64,000 bases of DNA from Rhabdophis nuchalis (Eukaryota; Chordata; Lepidosauria; Squamata; Natricidae), in contig CM077648.1 in assembly GCA_039707465.1 (NCBI GenBank), positions 23,560,119 to 23,624,118 on the forward strand, given 5' to 3'. The position numbers and the translations under genes were made by a program. The notes beneath the pieces were generated by a model. It did no database searches, was not told the DNA's origin, and saw only the letters and a list, made by a program, of their open reading frames with translations. Shown piece by piece: positions 25,693 through 53,741 of the stretch. The stretch's first letter is position 1; every line of letters begins with the position of its first letter.

Positions 25693-25807
25693 TGAGGGGT
25701 CCTTGGTGCTCTCTGAGTTTGCTTGTTTTCTTGCAACTAACATGATGATGATGATGATGATGTCTGCAGGAAAACAAACAAGCTCAGAGAGCACCAAGGA
25801 CCCCTCA
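25693..25807. repeat. hairpin-forming inverted repeat with (atg)n loop
   Basis: Arms of about 43 nt (tgaggggtccttggtgctct... and its complement ending ...gcaccaaggacccctca) differ at a few positions. They enclose an atgatgatg tract at 25742-25762. Probably two inverted copies of a common repeat end, or a small foldback element. Confidence 0.7.
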
Positions 25808-26788
25808 ATACAGGATCCTTTACCATTATGGATTAACCAAGAACAAATTATATTGTAATGATACACACAAAATATACAATACACAGAGAGAAAGAGAAGG
25901 AGAGAGAGAATATATACAATATTTCATTTTAAAAGGTGTAGCCGTCTTCCTAACTTTTTTTGACTCACCTGGGGATACTCTATTGATGCCAAGATAATAA
26001 TGAAAACCTGAATCAATCTCCTTGTTGGACAGAATTATTCTAGTTGTAGGAAAATCAGGATTAGATATATAATGTTCTAGCAATTGCATGGGTACATGTG
26101 TACTTGTATGTATTTAACTGTAATTGTATGTGTATGTAAACATTTTAGAATTCCTAGCCAGGATGCCAAAATGTATATTATGTCACAGCCGTAGCCACAA
26201 GTACGGATGTGGTTTGTGCTGACCAATTCCTGCAAAATGTTTTTGCTATTTGCCTGTCTTTGTGCTCACCTTCTCTTTTCTCCTCCCGATATAGACATCT
26301 ATGCAAGACATGGAATTTAGTGCTTAGAGCCTCATTTAAATTCAAACTTTGCTTCCAAATTAAATCATATTTAGAAAGGAAGCTTGACACGGTCCCTATC
26401 AGCACTGGCATAATATTAAACGCTCTTGAACACGACTCACTTCTAGGGAACAGTGTAAAAATCATCCACCTTCATTTAATTTGTCATTATGTACATCTAA
26501 TGAAGACCTGTAGGAATGGGATAGAGAATACCTACTAAAAGTTTATCATTTTCCCTCAGACTACAAGCATTTGTGTCAGTGTTATTCCTAATATACTTCA
26601 AAGCTCCGTTTCTAAAGCGACAGTTCTTTATTAATGTCAAGAAACAAAAGTTTAAATTTAAAATATTAACCAGATTGCTACTGGCAAGCTGAATAAATGA
26701 TTCCCGGCAGAGCGGAAGAAGAGAGGCTGATTCTTCTGGACAAGTTAAGGCAAGAAATATATACAGTAAGAGCTAACAAATTACAATA

Positions 26789-27186
26789 CAGGCAGTCCTC
26801 AACTTATAACCATTTGTAGTGACCCTTCGAAGTTGCAATAGCACTGAAAAAAGTGACTGATGACCATTTTGCACACTTACATCCATTGCAGCATCTCCAT
26901 GGTCAGGTCATCAAAATTCAAACGCTTGGCAACTGGTTCCTACTTATGACGGTTGCCGTGACCCAGGCAGGTCATGTAATCATTTTTTTGCAACCTTCTG
27001 ACACACAAAGTCAATGGGGAAGCCAGATTCACTTAGCAACCATGTCACTAACTTAACAACTGCAGCCATTCGCTTAACAGCTGAGCAAGAAAGGTTGTAA
27101 AACGGGGCAAAACTCCCTTAACAACTGCCTCGCTTAAGCACCAGAAATGTTGGGCTCAACTAAGGTCGTCAGTTGAGGGCTACCTG
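26789..27186. mobile_element. TA-flanked MITE, 'caggcagtcctcaacttat' (copy 2)
   Basis: Inverted ends caggcagtcctcaactta and cagttgagggctacctg, flanked by TA at 26787-26788 and 27187-27188. The interior matches the 3091-3459 family (gcactgaaaaaagtgac, cttagcaaccatgtcac). Confidence 0.8.
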
Positions 27187-27214
27187 TAATCTAGGCACTC
27201 TTAAGAAGGCACAG

Positions 27215-27910
27215 CTGAAGTCTTGGACGGCGGGAAGGGACCAAATACGTCTTCCCACTGGCGGGACGGGCGAGAGGAGTGGGCGCGGGCGAGTCGCGTC
27301 TCCAACCCCTTGCTCTCCATCTCGGTGCTCTAGATCGATTCACGAGCAAGGATGGAAACAGCGGGGATCGAAGTAAGTGATGCACCAATGGGAATGTATC
27401 CGCCCGGTCCGGATAGCAAGAAAAGCGCTGAGATTAAAATTTACCTAGTAGTCCAAAGCAGATCCCGGAGAGCGACCGATCCTCTGCAGGAAACCTTCGG
27501 AGATTACAACGGAGGCGGATCCCCTGGCTGTCCCACTTTGTCAAGAGCAGCTCAACCGTCCCGATTGTCAACCCATTCAAGCCGGGCGGGTGAAAAACGC
27601 AGCAGCCGCAGGTTGCAGCGTTAACTACCCGGCGCCGCTGCCTCCAAGCTAACCCTTCGCCTGGTTTCCGCGGTCCGAGGTCGAGCTGCCGATATTAATA
27701 ACGCTCCCTTCCCTTTCGGTGTGGCAAAGGGAGGAGGAGCGGCTGGGAAGAGCCTCTCTGCTGGCGAGGAAAACATTAGCTGTGCGAACCATGGCGGCAG
27801 CCCCGCGCCAAGAGGGAGATTTTCCCCCTCAGCCGGGTTCAAGGAGATCCGCCGATCCTCCCGGAGGATCAAAAAATGAGAGACTCCCGGCGGACGGTGT
27901 CATTTGAGAC
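27215..27910 (-). promoter_or_regulatory. SLC9B2: CpG-rich island, probable SLC9B2 promoter and non-coding first exon
   Basis: This is the only long stretch in the window with unmethylated-type CpG density that is not inside a transposon (gcgggacgggcgag, ggcgcgggcgagtcgcg, ggcggatcccc). It lies upstream of the SLC9B2 start exon, whose acceptor demands an earlier exon. On the minus strand, gactactag followed by GTAAAT gives a candidate donor with exon edge at 27445. On the plus strand an ATG in a good context (27352) is followed after seven codons by a strong donor (GTAAGT at 27373), so the island could be bidirectional. The exact TSS is not determinable. Confidence 0.55.
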
Positions 27911-28344
27911 CACGTGGTTTCGGGGGCGCCAGCCAGCGTGTTGCTCCACCGGGGTTGAGAGTCCAAAAAAAAAGGTTGACATTATTGTACACGGGACGAT
28001 CAAAAGCGGATGAGGAAAAACGCAACGAGAAAGCCCACATGGCGTTCTGGAGCAGGCCTGCACAGCGTGGTTTGTGGCACAAGCCACCCTCCCTGCGTTG
28101 GCAATGGGAACCATACGGCACACGAGTATCGATAAAGCTACCGTTTAGCCCCGATCCAGGCCAAATTAAACGATTGGTTTTGCCGTTTTGCATCATACCA
28201 AGCCGCTGCAATGCAAATATAAGCTGCGTTAGAGATGACTACTGCGGATATATTATTTGTAAAGCTGCTTAGCGTTTTTGACCTGTGCTTCGTCATGGCT
28301 GAGGATCCGCTGGCAAAAATCGTGGGCTTTTCATTTGCGTCTCT

Positions 28345-29093
28345 TATTTATTTATTGGATTTCTAGACCGCCCCCTCTCCCCGAAGGGACTGTACAGGTA
28401 AAATTAAAAATTATCACAATCAACAATACATATAAACCAGGGATGTCCAAACTTGGGAACTTTAAGACTTGTGGATTTCAACTCCCAGAATTCCCCAGCC
28501 AGCATAGCTGATATAAACTAAAACCGAATTAAATAACCCTCTGTACAAATTTATAAAAATTAAAAACTTAACCTTAAAACCGAATAAAATAATTTAAAAT
28601 TACAAACTGAGGCCGGAAGCATGGAATTAGGCCAGGCCGGCTAGATGAAACAGGTGGGTTTTGAGTTTCTGGCGGAAGGAGCGGAGGTCCGTGGTCGTTC
28701 TAATGTCAGGGGGAAGGTCGTTCCAAAGGGTCGGGCCCATCACAGAGAAGGCCCTTCCCCTGGGCGTCGCCCGCTGGCATTGCCTAGTGGACAGCACCCA
28801 GAGAAGTCCCTCTCTGTGAAAGCGAATTGGCCGAAGGGATGTATGGGGCAGGATACGATCCCGCAAATAAGTAGGTCCTGTGCCATGGAGCGCTTTAAAG
28901 ATGATAACCAACACCTTGAAATGCACCCGAAAGGCCACAGGCAGCCAGTGCAGTCTGCGCAGGAGCGGTGTTATGTGAGGGTATCTAGTGACTCCCAAAA
29001 CTGCCCGCGCGGCCGCATTTTGGACCAGCTGCAGCCTTCGGGTGCATCTCAAGGGGAGCCCCATGTAGAGAGCGTTACAGTAGTCTAGACGGG
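28345..29093 (-). repeat. L2-clade LINE 3' copy interrupted by a hAT MITE
   Basis: The minus-strand frame 28627-29064 reads QNAAARAVLGVTRYP ... RRLHWLPVAFRVHF ... FSVMGPTLWNDLPPDI, the L2 C-terminus also seen at 21.8-22.3 kb. The 3' UTR extends to about 28345 (ctagaccgccccctctcc). It is split by the 73-bp MITE at 28438-28510. 5'-truncated. Confidence 0.88.
28438..28510. mobile_element. 73-bp minimal hAT MITE inside an L2 LINE
   Basis: Ends CAGGGATG and CATAGCTG, with exact 8-bp duplication atataaac at 28430-28437 and 28511-28518. Same family and length as the element at 33703-33775. Confidence 0.88.
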
Positions 29094-30055
29094 GAATTCT
29101 TAATTTTCCTACATTTGGACTGTATACAAATGGAGCATGAGCCAGTGAAGGTTATGGTACAGATAGGTAGGTACAGATAGAATATAAACTCCGAAGAGTT
29201 TTTCATACTTCAGGTTGGTATGCTTGCTTTTCAGAGAACATGTAAGGCTATTACAACCACCTTATTACTAGCCATGAAACACTTCTCAGGACTGCAGTGG
29301 GCAAAGCTTGAGAACTGTAAATAAATCAGAACATTCTTCTTATAATCCTGATCCGGCTGCCAAGGCAAAAGCCCTGGTAGGATAGAAACATTACCTGTTC
29401 TCAAAGTATCTTCGCCAGGTTAAAGCAACCCTTGCTACAGGTGCCCTGGATGTACAAGAGTTCTGATCTAATTGTTTCTTGAAAGCCTGAATTTGTATTG
29501 TATAGCTATTCATTTTAGCTTAAACGAATCAGGCATCCATACCCAACAGCAAACTGTTGCATCCTTTGTTAAACTGTACTGATCTACACACTCTTTGTCA
29601 GTCTTACCTAAAGCCTGTCCTTTATGTCTGTAACAACGTTTGTGCATCATATTTTCTCCCAATTCTGCTGGGGAATGTAATTATTTTCTCTTGTTTTATT
29701 TCATGTTGAAATTCCAGGTGACTCTTGTCTTCTTGAAATTCACCTTGGTATCTTCAAAGTGCATACACAGTAAAATTTTGGTTCCTTTTCTTGTATTGTT
29801 ATGATTATGGTTAGAATAATCCATGGCTAAAGAGTAGCATACTAGTATATTTTAATAATTTGTCTTTAAAATCCTTAGACTAAGAAAACAAATCTTTATT
29901 TTAAATTTATTTATACACTTCTAACAAGAAACAGTGGTACCCCAGAATTGTGCATAATCAGCAGAAGGCAGGCATGGATGGTATAGGAAAGCCAAATGAA
30001 AGTTTATCTTATATACCCATTTTTTTAAAATGACCTTGCATTAATACATCCATAT
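29094..30055. other. intergenic DNA, SLC9B2 5' side to BDH2 3' side
   Basis: A/T-rich sequence with a small gatagaaggtaggta-like tract near 29160. I recognise no gene or repeat here. Confidence 0.5.
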
Positions 30056-30362
30056 GTTTGGCCCTCTGGAACGACCTACCCCCCGACCTTCGCACTACCT
30101 TGGACCTCCGCCTCTTCCGCCAACGTCTTAAGACGTATTTGTTCCAACAAGCCGGCCTAGCATAGCCCCCCGTTTCTGACTTTTTATGTATAAATTGCAA
30201 TTTGGTAGGGTTTTAAATGGGTTTTAACACGGGCTTAATAATTTAATATGTTTTAATGATGTATATTGTTTTTATTGTGGTTTTAATAATGCCTGTTAGG
30301 ACGCCTTGGGTCCTAACAAGGAGAAGGGCGGGATATAAATTCGAAAAATAATAATAATAATA
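30056..30362 (+). repeat. L2-clade LINE 3' end, sense orientation
   Basis: Encodes ...LWNDLPPDLRTTLDLRL-like residues (ggaacgacctacccccc), then a 3' UTR ending agggcgggatataaattcg and an (aat)n tail. Inverse orientation to the other L2 copies in the window. Confidence 0.85.
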
Positions 30363-30449
30363 CTCCAGGAAAGTGGTTACATTAAAACATTATAAATATA
30401 TCATCATGTTATCTTTCACCTAATGGAAATATCCTTTGTTTTACTCTGT

Positions 30450-31110
30450 AATTTATTTATTTATTTTTATTTATTTCATCAAGTATCACAGATATAGATA
30501 CAGTATAGACATGTTTTCTGCAATCAAATTTGGAAGTTTACCATAAGTTTGTATCTATTGTGAGCTCGTGTGTTGTGGTTGAAGCTGCAATATTCATTGA
30601 TAGGTAGGACATTGTAGCAGATAATTTTATGTATTACACTTAGGTCAGATCGAAGAAGTTCTAAGTTGTCTAAGCCCAAAATTTCAAGTCTGGTGGCATA
30701 AGGTATTCTGTTGCGAACAGAGAAGTGGAGGACTCTTCTCATGAAATATCTCTGGACTCGTTTGATTGTATTTATATCTGATGTGCAGGGCGGGTTCCAG
30801 ACAGATGAGCTGTATTCAATAATTGGTCTAGCAAAAGTTTTGTATGCCCTAGTTTGCAGTTCACTATTACAGGAGAAGAAGCTATGCAAGATTAGGGTAA
30901 CAACTCTTAATGCCTTTTTGGCAATGTTGTTAGTGAGCTTTGGCACTTAGATCCTTTGATATAAGTACTCCAATATCCTTGACAGTTAGAGTTAGGGTTA
31001 GTTAGGATTAGATCCTGTTCATCCCCTTCAGTGTTTGTATTTATTGCAAAACATTGCTGTGTACCTGTTTGTCTATTGTAAGCAGAGAGAAAGGCTTTGT
31101 GGTTGCTTGC
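30450..31110 (-). repeat. Rex1/CR1-like LINE fragment
   Basis: The minus-strand frame 30524-30946 contains YKTFARPIIEYSSSVWNP, INTIKRVQRYF and RLEILGLDNLELLRS, the C-terminal part of a non-LTR reverse transcriptase of the Rex1/jockey-like type. A tttattta-rich 3' end lies at 30450-30480. The 5' part is lost. Confidence 0.8.
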
Positions 31111-31560
31111 CATTTAAAAATAAAAAGTAAAATCGAGGTGAGTATTCAGGCCCTAACATTTATTTGGCAACTGAAAGAATCTTGGACTTGACAAAAGCAA
31201 AGAGAAAAGGTTGATAAAATGTTTTTCACATTTCAGAGAACTTAGTTTCCTGATTTCTAGCCTGGTGCCTTAAGCATTAGGTCAGACTGGCTCTCTGTAC
31301 CAAACTGCCAGTCCAACAATAGAAGAACTGGCTCAAATGAAGTTGGATACAACTGCTTAACAAATGAGCAATAAATCTATTGTGTAAACAGTCTTTTGGA
31401 AATTGATGGATTAGCCTCTATCAAATACTTAATGAAGTGTATGAATTTTTATTATGGTAATTAATTTGATATGATTGTTACATGTGCATGTAGTTTGTCC
31501 TTTAAAAAAAAATCTGGGATAGTGAGACAAATTTGCAGGTGGAATGTCTGCAGAAGCTGG

Positions 31561-48725
<17,165 letters not shown>

Positions 48726-50157
48726 TTTAGAAACAGCTCCGATCAATTGCAGGGCCTTATGGATTGGTGTTCATTACAGCTGCAAGGTAACATATGTTCA
48801 TTATATTGCCATTTATATAGTAGCCCAAGAGATCTCCATGCTTCTTTTGTACTTCTGGTTATAAATTTTAGATTTTAGAACTTAATTTACAAGTAGATTT
48901 ATTAGAAGGATATTATGGTAGGTCGACATCCTTATTAGCAATCCAGATCCTCATTTATCTGCACATTATTTGAATGTTTTGGGAATGGTTTACTTAAGTA
49001 ACTAATTGCATAAGCTCTTCTTTTTCATATGAAGCAGATCACTCCACTCCTTAATTTGAAGTTATCTCCAAAAAGCTCTTTTATGCTCACTGATTTTGAA
49101 TTTTATATTTGGCAAGGAAGGGGGATTTCTAACAAATAATAACATGCCGGCTGGGGAATTCTAGGAGTTGAAATCCTCACATTTTAAAGTTGCTAAGTTT
49201 GGAAACATGCTCTGAAGGGTTTGTAGCAGTGTTGGTATTCAGCCAGTTCTCTCCGGTTCTGGTGAATTGGTAGTGGCGGCTGTGGGAAGCTCCGCCCACC
49301 TGCCCCGACATAATGCGCGGTGCACATGTGCAGAAAGTGGCTCACATTTATGAACCATTAGGGAAGGTAAGTGAATCCCACCAATGGCTTGTACTTGACC
49401 CGAGGCCTTGAAAAGGGAAAAGAAATCCAATCCAATCTTTTCCATGGCGTTCCCTCAGAAACGAAACTGAACTCAAATAATATATATTAACCTTTTCTTC
49501 ACTATAGACCTCCTTTCAATAACTTTTGTGGCCACGGACCACGGATCACCAACACTTAAGATTTAAATCATAACATTTCTTCAAATCTTCGCAGACCCTG
49601 TGACATCATGGCCCCCAGGAGTTCGTGGACGACAGGTAGAGAACCACTGACGTTCATTATACATAATGGTGACCTGCAGCATTATGGTATGTTAATCTTC
49701 CGGACCGAAAGCAACTTTTCAAATATTTGTGGCAGTTATTGATCAAAAAGTCAAAGGAGTATTATTCTTCAGCTGAGGATTTATTAGTTCAAAGAATGAG
49801 CCACTGCAAGATAAACTGTTAATGGAATCATTTTTCATAAGGAGGAAACATCTACTTCTCTTAAAATTCTGTCTCTGGCTTTAAAAGAGCAAACCCATTT
49901 CCTATCCGGGAGAGGGAAGGGCTAGCTAGATTCTGCTTCATATGACAAGTCATTCCTCTCTCAATTTTGCTGTTTGCTTCGGTTACCTGTTATTTTGTGA
50001 ATCCTGGCTGATTCACAATATCATTAATTAAAGACATTAATGAATCAATGCTTATAAAATATAAATATTAACTCTCTCAAATGCTCGAGTTTACATATCC
50101 CAGGACCAGCCCAGAAATGCAAACTAATGTGGCAACATTTTCTGAAACAATCTACTC

Positions 50158-50292
50158 CAGGGGTTCCCAAACTTGGCAACTTGAAGATTTGTGGACTTCA
50201 ACTTCCAGAAATCTCCAGCCAGCAGAGCTGGCTGGAGAATTCTGGAAGTTGAAGCCCACAAGTCTTCAAGTTGCCAAGTTTGGGAACCCCTG
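50158..50292. mobile_element. palindromic hAT MITE (family B)
   Basis: Arms CAGGGGTTCCCAAACTTGGC and its complement, with duplication atctactc at 50150-50157 and 50293-50300. Its right arm and flank are duplicated downstream. Confidence 0.85.
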
Positions 50293-50413
50293 ATCTACTC
50301 CAATCTGATGTCTTCCAGAGCTGTCTGGAGAATTCTGGGAATTGAGGTCCACAAGTCTTCAAGTTGCCAAGTTTGGGAACCCCTGATCTACTCCAATCTG
50401 ATGTCTTCCACAC
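50228..50413. repeat. 93-bp tandem duplication of MITE arm plus flank
   Basis: The block ending gatctactccaatctgatg, then tcttcca, occurs twice with a 93-bp period (for example 50293-50317 and 50386-50410). Each unit includes one MITE arm and unique flank, so the duplication followed the MITE insertion. Confidence 0.85.
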
Positions 50414-51060
50414 TTCCATTGTCACAAATCCTTAAAAGAATGAATGCAGGAATGGAAATCTGATGGGACGGGGCTGAAACAAGCTGAACAAAACTAGTAC
50501 TAACATTACATACTAATTCTGGTTAGCCAGCCTCCTTTAGCTTATTAAATTAGCAGACACAGTAAATTGGCTTGAATGGAGCACAGTTTGGTTAACAGTT
50601 AACCGAACTCTTAACACAGCGGGACAATGCGTTGAGCAAACACAGCTCTAAGTTGCTTGCGTTTTGCTTGCTCCTTTGAAAGATCACACGGGGATTTAAA
50701 ATATCTAATAGTCTTTGATGACATTGACACAATTCATTATGGGACTTAATCTTTCGGGACCTTTCTCACAAGACTGGAAACAAGGTTTCCATTAGCTCTT
50801 CAGAGAAAACGCGTAGTTCAGGCATAGGGAAGTATGGGTGGAGCGATTTGCTTTGATTTCCTATATCTTCCATGGCAAAGCCTAATGCAATTAAAAATTC
50901 TTTCAAACTTCTTTCTGCCTCATGAAGTACAAAAAACCCCCACAAAATCCTGCAGCCATATTTACTGTCGCCTGCTTCTCATACAGTTTCTTAGCACTAA
51001 AAAAAATAAACATAAATGCAAAGAAGAAATTCACCGCAGGAATCCAGCAAGGACTTTTAC

Positions 51061-51110
51061 CAGGAGGCGGGCTTCTGTTTCCTGAAGCATGGTGGGATTT
51101 GTAGTGCAGT
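51061..51110 (-). promoter_or_regulatory. BDH2: ZNF143/THAP11-type motif and candidate BDH2 non-coding first exon
   Basis: On the minus strand, ACTACAAATCCCACCATGC (51087-51105) closely matches the promoter motif ACTACAANTCCCANNATGC bound by ZNF143/THAP11, which is usually TSS-proximal. Immediately downstream on that strand, agcccgcctcctg is followed by GTAAAAG, a fair donor (exon edge 51061). It lies 2.3 kb upstream of the BDH2 start exon in the right orientation. Inference: a BDH2 promoter and 5' UTR exon. Confidence 0.5.
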
Positions 51111-51334
51111 AAGGGGGCAGATTAGTTTAAGAGTTCCCGCACAGGAAGAGTTTATACTGCCATCTAGTGAGGAGCTGATTTCAAATTTATTTGGCTACGT
51201 CGAAGTTTTAATTGTTTGAGGAAAGCTGGTGCTTAATGAAAGTAGGACAGATGTGGATAGCTGAGCGTGAACCTCACCCCTCGTACAGAAATGAACTCGG
51301 ATGGCAGCCAGCTTTAAGAATGTCACCCCCATTT

Positions 51335-52045
51335 GAAGGGAGTAGAATTAGAATCAAAACTTTAGAAGAGGCAAATGCTTTTTCTCAAAAATACTCCATA
51401 TTCCTAGGGGACGATGAAGGAGGAACAGTGGGGGCGGCGGCCCCTCCCGATGATGGGGGAAAAGAATCAATAGCCAAAAGACTTAGGTCTCAAAAATGAT
51501 ACTATTTAAAAATTGTTAAGTTTGCAGGAATTCAGTCGATACAGGCTAGTCATTGAGCAGGTTTATTGTAAATAGCACGAACTATATACAGGAACAACGA
51601 GAGATCAGTGCAACTGAGACTTCCCCACTTTGATAGCTTTTTATAAGTTTCCCTAAAGCGGGAAAAACCTGAGCCAGACAGAAAGTCTGGCCCGGCCAGC
51701 CGCGTCTCGGCTAATCAGACGCGAGTGGCTATTACAGAGTTTCACAAACCTCCGGGTCAACCTTGGTTCCCCAGACTGACTATGCGTAGGTTGAGAACAT
51801 AACAAAAATTTTATTCGAATGTTGTCATGATTGATGGTAAGGAAAAACAAGAAGAATGAACATAGAAAATATGCAATGTATTTGTTATTGTGCTTGTCTT
51901 TTTTTTTTTTACTAAAACTTGTACTATGATGAAGTTTGGGGGGGACCGCTGGCTCCGGCATGAAGCTACTAAAATGTAACGTTTTTTCCTATACCCTTTT
52001 CCCAATATTATTTTGTAAAAACCAATAAATTCTTTAAAACAAAAA
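51335..52045 (+). mobile_element. L1-like retroposed segment with long target duplication
   Basis: Flanked by a 19-bp direct repeat, aagaatgtcacccccattt (51316-51334 and 52046-52064), and ending in ttctttaaaacaaaaaaa, as expected for target-primed L1 retroposition. The first 170 bp are open (IRIKTLEEANAFSQKY ... SIAKRLRSQK, stop at 51497-51499) and resemble the basic end of an L1 ORF1-type protein, followed by a 3' UTR. Interrupted by the solo LTR 51514-51804. The plus-strand frame starting at 51212 begins in unique flank and is fortuitous. Confidence 0.68.
51514..51804 (-). repeat. solo LTR (291 bp) nested in the L1-like segment
   Basis: Minus-strand ends TGTTATGTTCTCAACC and CAAACTTAACA, with TATAAAAAG and an AATAAACC signal in between. 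Exact 5-bp duplication aaaat (51509-51513, 51805-51809). Length and layout resemble the gypsy LTR at 15339, but the sequence differs. Confidence 0.82.
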
Positions 52046-52389
52046 AAGAATGTCACCCCCATTTTCTCCATCCAGACTTTTTCAAACTCTTGTACTCTGC
52101 CTATAGTACTGTGATGGAAGTGGCGAGTCCCGGATTCTGTTGCAACCGGTATGGTTGGAACGGCCCCAATGTCACCCACATGCCTGTGTGCTCCGTGATA
52201 CTCCAGTAGCTTGGCAGTGTTGCACAGGCGCTGTACGTGCCATGCGCGTGCACTGAAGCACCAAAAACTTAAAGCACAGGTAAGGAGAGAGGGCGGGCGA
52301 GCTGGCCCTCTGGAGCACCATAGTGGAATGGTATCCGGTGCTTCGGGCACACTCCGGTACACCCATCCCAGGGCGTATCGCCTGTAACC

Positions 52390-52790
52390 CACTACTGTGT
52401 GATGATGAACCTATGGCACACATGTGGCATGCAGAGCCCTCTCTGCGGGAACGCCAGCTGTTACCCCAGCCCAGCTCCACCTCCACTGGACATGCATACG
52501 CGCCTCCCACTGGCCAGCTGATTTTTGGGTCTCTGCCGCAAATATGTGGGGTGGGAACGCATGCAGGCGATGTGTGTGCGGGGGTGGTGAGCATGGGTGG
52601 TCACATGTCCATGTGGGACACACATGGGGAAGTCTTGTGCACATGCATGGGGATCACATGCACGGGGGTGGGGTGCATGCGAGAGTACATGTGCATACAT
52701 GGGAGGCAGTGGGGTTACGCGTGCATGTGTGGGGGTGGGCTGAACATGAGGGATTGCATGCACATGCATGGGGGCAGGGATCAAATAGAA
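52390..52790. mobile_element. hAT-like MITE, 'gatggtgaacctatggcacgc' type (partial)
   Basis: Words gatgatgaacctatggcaca, gcagagccctctctgcggg and ctggccagctgatttttggg match the elements at 61370-61740. The remainder is a degenerate catgcatggg-rich stretch. Confidence 0.55.
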
Positions 52791-52794
52791 AGTA

Positions 52795-53000
52795 CCATAT
52801 TTTTCGGACTATAAGACACACCCAGGTTTTGAAGAGGCAATTTTTTTAAAAAAGTAGGTAGGTAGATAGACAGAGAGAGAGAAATATGGTAGGTAGAAAT
52901 AGAGAGAAATACAGTAAATAGGTAAGGGGAGAGAGAGAGAAGGTAGGTATATAGGTAAATAGAGGTGGGGGGGGAGAGAGAGAAATACAGGAGGTAGGTA

Positions 53001-53048
<48 letters not shown>

Positions 53049-53274
53049 TGGTAGGTAGATGTTTCCAGGTGTATTTACCCATGTGCAGGAGAAGGAAATT
53101 GCTGACAATCTGTAGCACTCTAAAACTTTGCACAACCATTTTGGTAAAGGGGGTGGGGCTTCAGGACGCAAAAAGTGGGGTATTCAGGACGCAAAAAGTG
53201 GGGTATAAGATGCACCCAGATTCTCAGCCTGTTTAGAGGAATAAAGGTGCGTCTTATACTCTGAAAATTACGGG
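52795..53274. mobile_element. family K TA-target transposon with microsatellite (copy)
   Basis: Starts ccatatttttcggactat after TA and ends ctctgaaaattacggg before TA. The interior 52852-53045 is a gtaggtag/gagagaga array. It shares with 35280-36478 the unique segment ttacccatgtgcaggagaag (as its complement), so the array was inherited from a common ancestor element. Confidence 0.82.
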
Positions 53275-53643
53275 TATTTAAAATGAGATCTAATTTGGTT
53301 TTGGGGAGAATTCTAGGGGCCAAACAGAAAGTATTAAATTGCTAGACTTTATTTTACAAAAGCAAATAAACAAAACCCACTTATAATCTAACAAACTGAA
53401 AATTACACCAACCAGTAGAAATATTTATTGAAACATTTAAAAATATTTATTTATACATTTAAAAATACAATACAAAACACGGTACAAAATGAGTTTTCTA
53501 ATGGAGATAGACAAACAAAGTAAAAAACACACATGGGCATGATGGAACGTGTGTTCAAAGACCACCCGTTTCATCTTGCCAGAAGAGGAAAAATGAAGTG
53601 GCATCCATCAGTCTTGCCCAGCATCTATGAAAGAATCTGACTG

Positions 53644-53741
53644 TCACTGAGTCTTGCAATTAGAAACATCGACTCTATCTTCTGATGAAAGCCAGTCCTT
53701 AAAGTTGTTTTCTTCAGATTCTGTTCTGCCAGATTTTGTGT
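53644..53741 (-). CDS. CENPE: CENPE last coding exon, CaaX box
   Basis: Acceptor tttctaacag, then TKSGRTESEENNFKDWLS, SEDRVDVSNCKTQ and TGA (53644-53646). The C-terminal Cys-Lys-Thr-Gln is a prenylation motif. The 3' UTR runs to about 53400, where minus-strand AATAAA signals occur (near 53424 and 53448). Confidence 0.93.

Larger units (their letters stand above)
48726..51060. other. BDH2 5' flank / probable first intron
   Basis: Mostly unique A/T-rich DNA. Contains fragments of the 'ggggaattctgggagttgaag' MITE (49143-49216), a short ccggttctggtgaattggtag repeat (49222-49345) and the palindromic MITE with tandem duplication at 50158-50413. No coding exon recognised. Confidence 0.5.

Noticed and set aside
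51212..51499. 95-codon plus-strand frame as a new small gene
   Set aside because: It starts in unique flank and continues across a target-site duplication into an L1-like insertion, so the fusion is accidental.
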